Both the position numbers and the translations under genes were made by a program. A stretch of DNA of 64,000 nt from Zychaea mexicana (lineage: Eukaryota; Mucoromycota; Mucoromycetes; Mucorales; Lichtheimiaceae): assembly GCF_025766255.1 (NCBI RefSeq), contig NW_026516817.1, positions 27,955-91,954 on the forward strand. Reading direction: 5' to 3'. The notes beneath the pieces are model-generated. The model saw nothing but the letters and a program-made list of their open reading frames with translations, was not told the DNA's origin and made no database searches. Below are positions 63,609 to 64,000 of this stretch, piece by piece (the stretch's first letter is position 1; each line of letters starts with the position of its first letter).

Positions 63609-64000
63609 TAGTATTATCTAATATCTAATTGGAGTTGGATGTCCCTAGAAGGAGAAACACAGTACTGCAAGTGCATCAGCAACAAACCAAAAACGAAAAT
63701 TGTCGGCAGTAGACCCCGTGGAAAATTTAAAAATGGGAAGAAGAACTGATACAACCTATATTGGAGGAAACGGTGTTGAACTAGGTTGCTTGGAAATTGG
63801 TAGAACAAACGATCAAACTAAGAGTTTATCGATGGTTCAATTAAGATGCCTATGGTAATGAGAGACATGCTGTTGAAATTGGTCGAGAAACCCAGCTCTT
63901 GTCAATCAACTTCATATTTTAGGATATCTCATCATGGGTAAGTTACGATTAATAAATGCTATTTTTTGGTATGATATTAACTACATGTCCCTCTGTACTA

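Larger units (their letters stand above)
61438..63647 (+). mobile_element. Chromodomain-DDE transposon, copy 2, with GAAG target duplication
   Basis: Comparison with the empty site at 54091-54110 defines the ends. GAAG occurs at 61434-61437 and 63648-63651, and the element lies between. Ends CAGGATGTGCAG and (inverse) TAGGGACATCCA are only partly matched; a CCAAATTGG-like motif sits a few bases inside each. Two convergent genes fill the element: the transposase on plus and an unknown ORF on minus, overlapping by 6 nt at their stops. Confidence 0.85.
60113..64000 (+). pseudogene. Second copy of the unknown multi-exon gene, interrupted by a transposon
   Basis: It begins at ATG 60113 (MAGNIATTLTK), continues EFIEYFDQETEAPSL and AFIKGTPNTEYKATW, then DYRQDKPNWEEIQQ. 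That joins in phase zero to ELENNLENKPTPK at 60567, so this N-terminus is the better guess for the ancestral gene. From about 60482 it matches 53151-54470 closely. Damage: TAA at 61206-61208 where the other copy has CAA, a missing base near 63822 in the TKEFIDG region, and another near 63885. A 2,210-bp transposon (61438-63647) sits at the 5' edge of the exon that starts GAAGGAGAAAC. The final exon runs off the window. Confidence 0.8.

Overview
This looks like nuclear DNA of an early-diverging fungus, most likely Mucoromycota and perhaps Mucorales. The genes have several short GT-AG introns (about 50-100 bp). Recognisable products are fungal housekeeping proteins: Pcc1, glucose-6-phosphate isomerase, Nup85, Med14, a Gfd2/YDR514C-like protein and a TMEM33/Pom33 protein. 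The transposon content (MULE with an OTU peptidase, DDE_Tnp_4-like transposases, hAT-like and Tc1/mariner-like MITEs) also fits. The species cannot be fixed from sequence reading alone.

Layout. 1-2,032: C-terminal part of a long coiled-coil protein on the minus strand, running off the window. About 2.5-6.1 kb: a decayed MULE transposase with a C-terminal OTU-type cysteine peptidase. 6.1-13 kb: gene-poor AT-rich DNA with a tRNA-Ala(TGC), two inverted hAT-like MITEs and TGAATATCAG-type repeats. 12.8-20.9 kb: a nested, very AT-rich transposon complex. At its centre is a DDE transposase gene that ends in a chromodomain. Its reading frame is split by a 2.2-kb insertion made mostly of a 20-bp minisatellite (about 86 units). 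Around it lie a large inverted repeat, a second TIR element with an unknown ORF, and a foldback MITE. 21.3-23.1 kb: a broken fungal gene with two in-frame TAG codons.

23.9-38.4 kb is the ordinary gene block: PCC1 and PGI1 in tandem, a small unknown gene, NUP85, then MED14 convergent with NUP85. A Gfd2-like gene diverges from MED14, and a POM33-type gene is convergent with it. The order looks like normal compact fungal chromatin; the genes act in unrelated core processes (tRNA modification, glycolysis, nuclear pore, transcription).

38.5-51.8 kb is an almost gene-free stretch rich in microsatellites with a single gene, a four-finger C2H2 transcription factor (47.3-48.4 kb). 51.9-64 kb is a second mobile/duplicated region. 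A multi-exon gene of an unknown, possibly PD-(D/E)XK-like family (52.6-54.8 kb) is duplicated at 58.4-64 kb. The second copy is a pseudogene interrupted at an exon edge by a 2,210-bp TIR element. That element carries a diverged second chromodomain-DDE transposase (broken by one TAG) and a convergent second ORF.

The strongest candidate for something undescribed is the chromodomain-fused DDE_Tnp_4-like transposase family, seen in two clearly diverged copies. Next is the minisatellite insertion at an AG|GT site, whose removal or splicing restores the transposase frame exactly. Exon borders were placed by eye from reading frame and GT-AG signals; no database search was possible.
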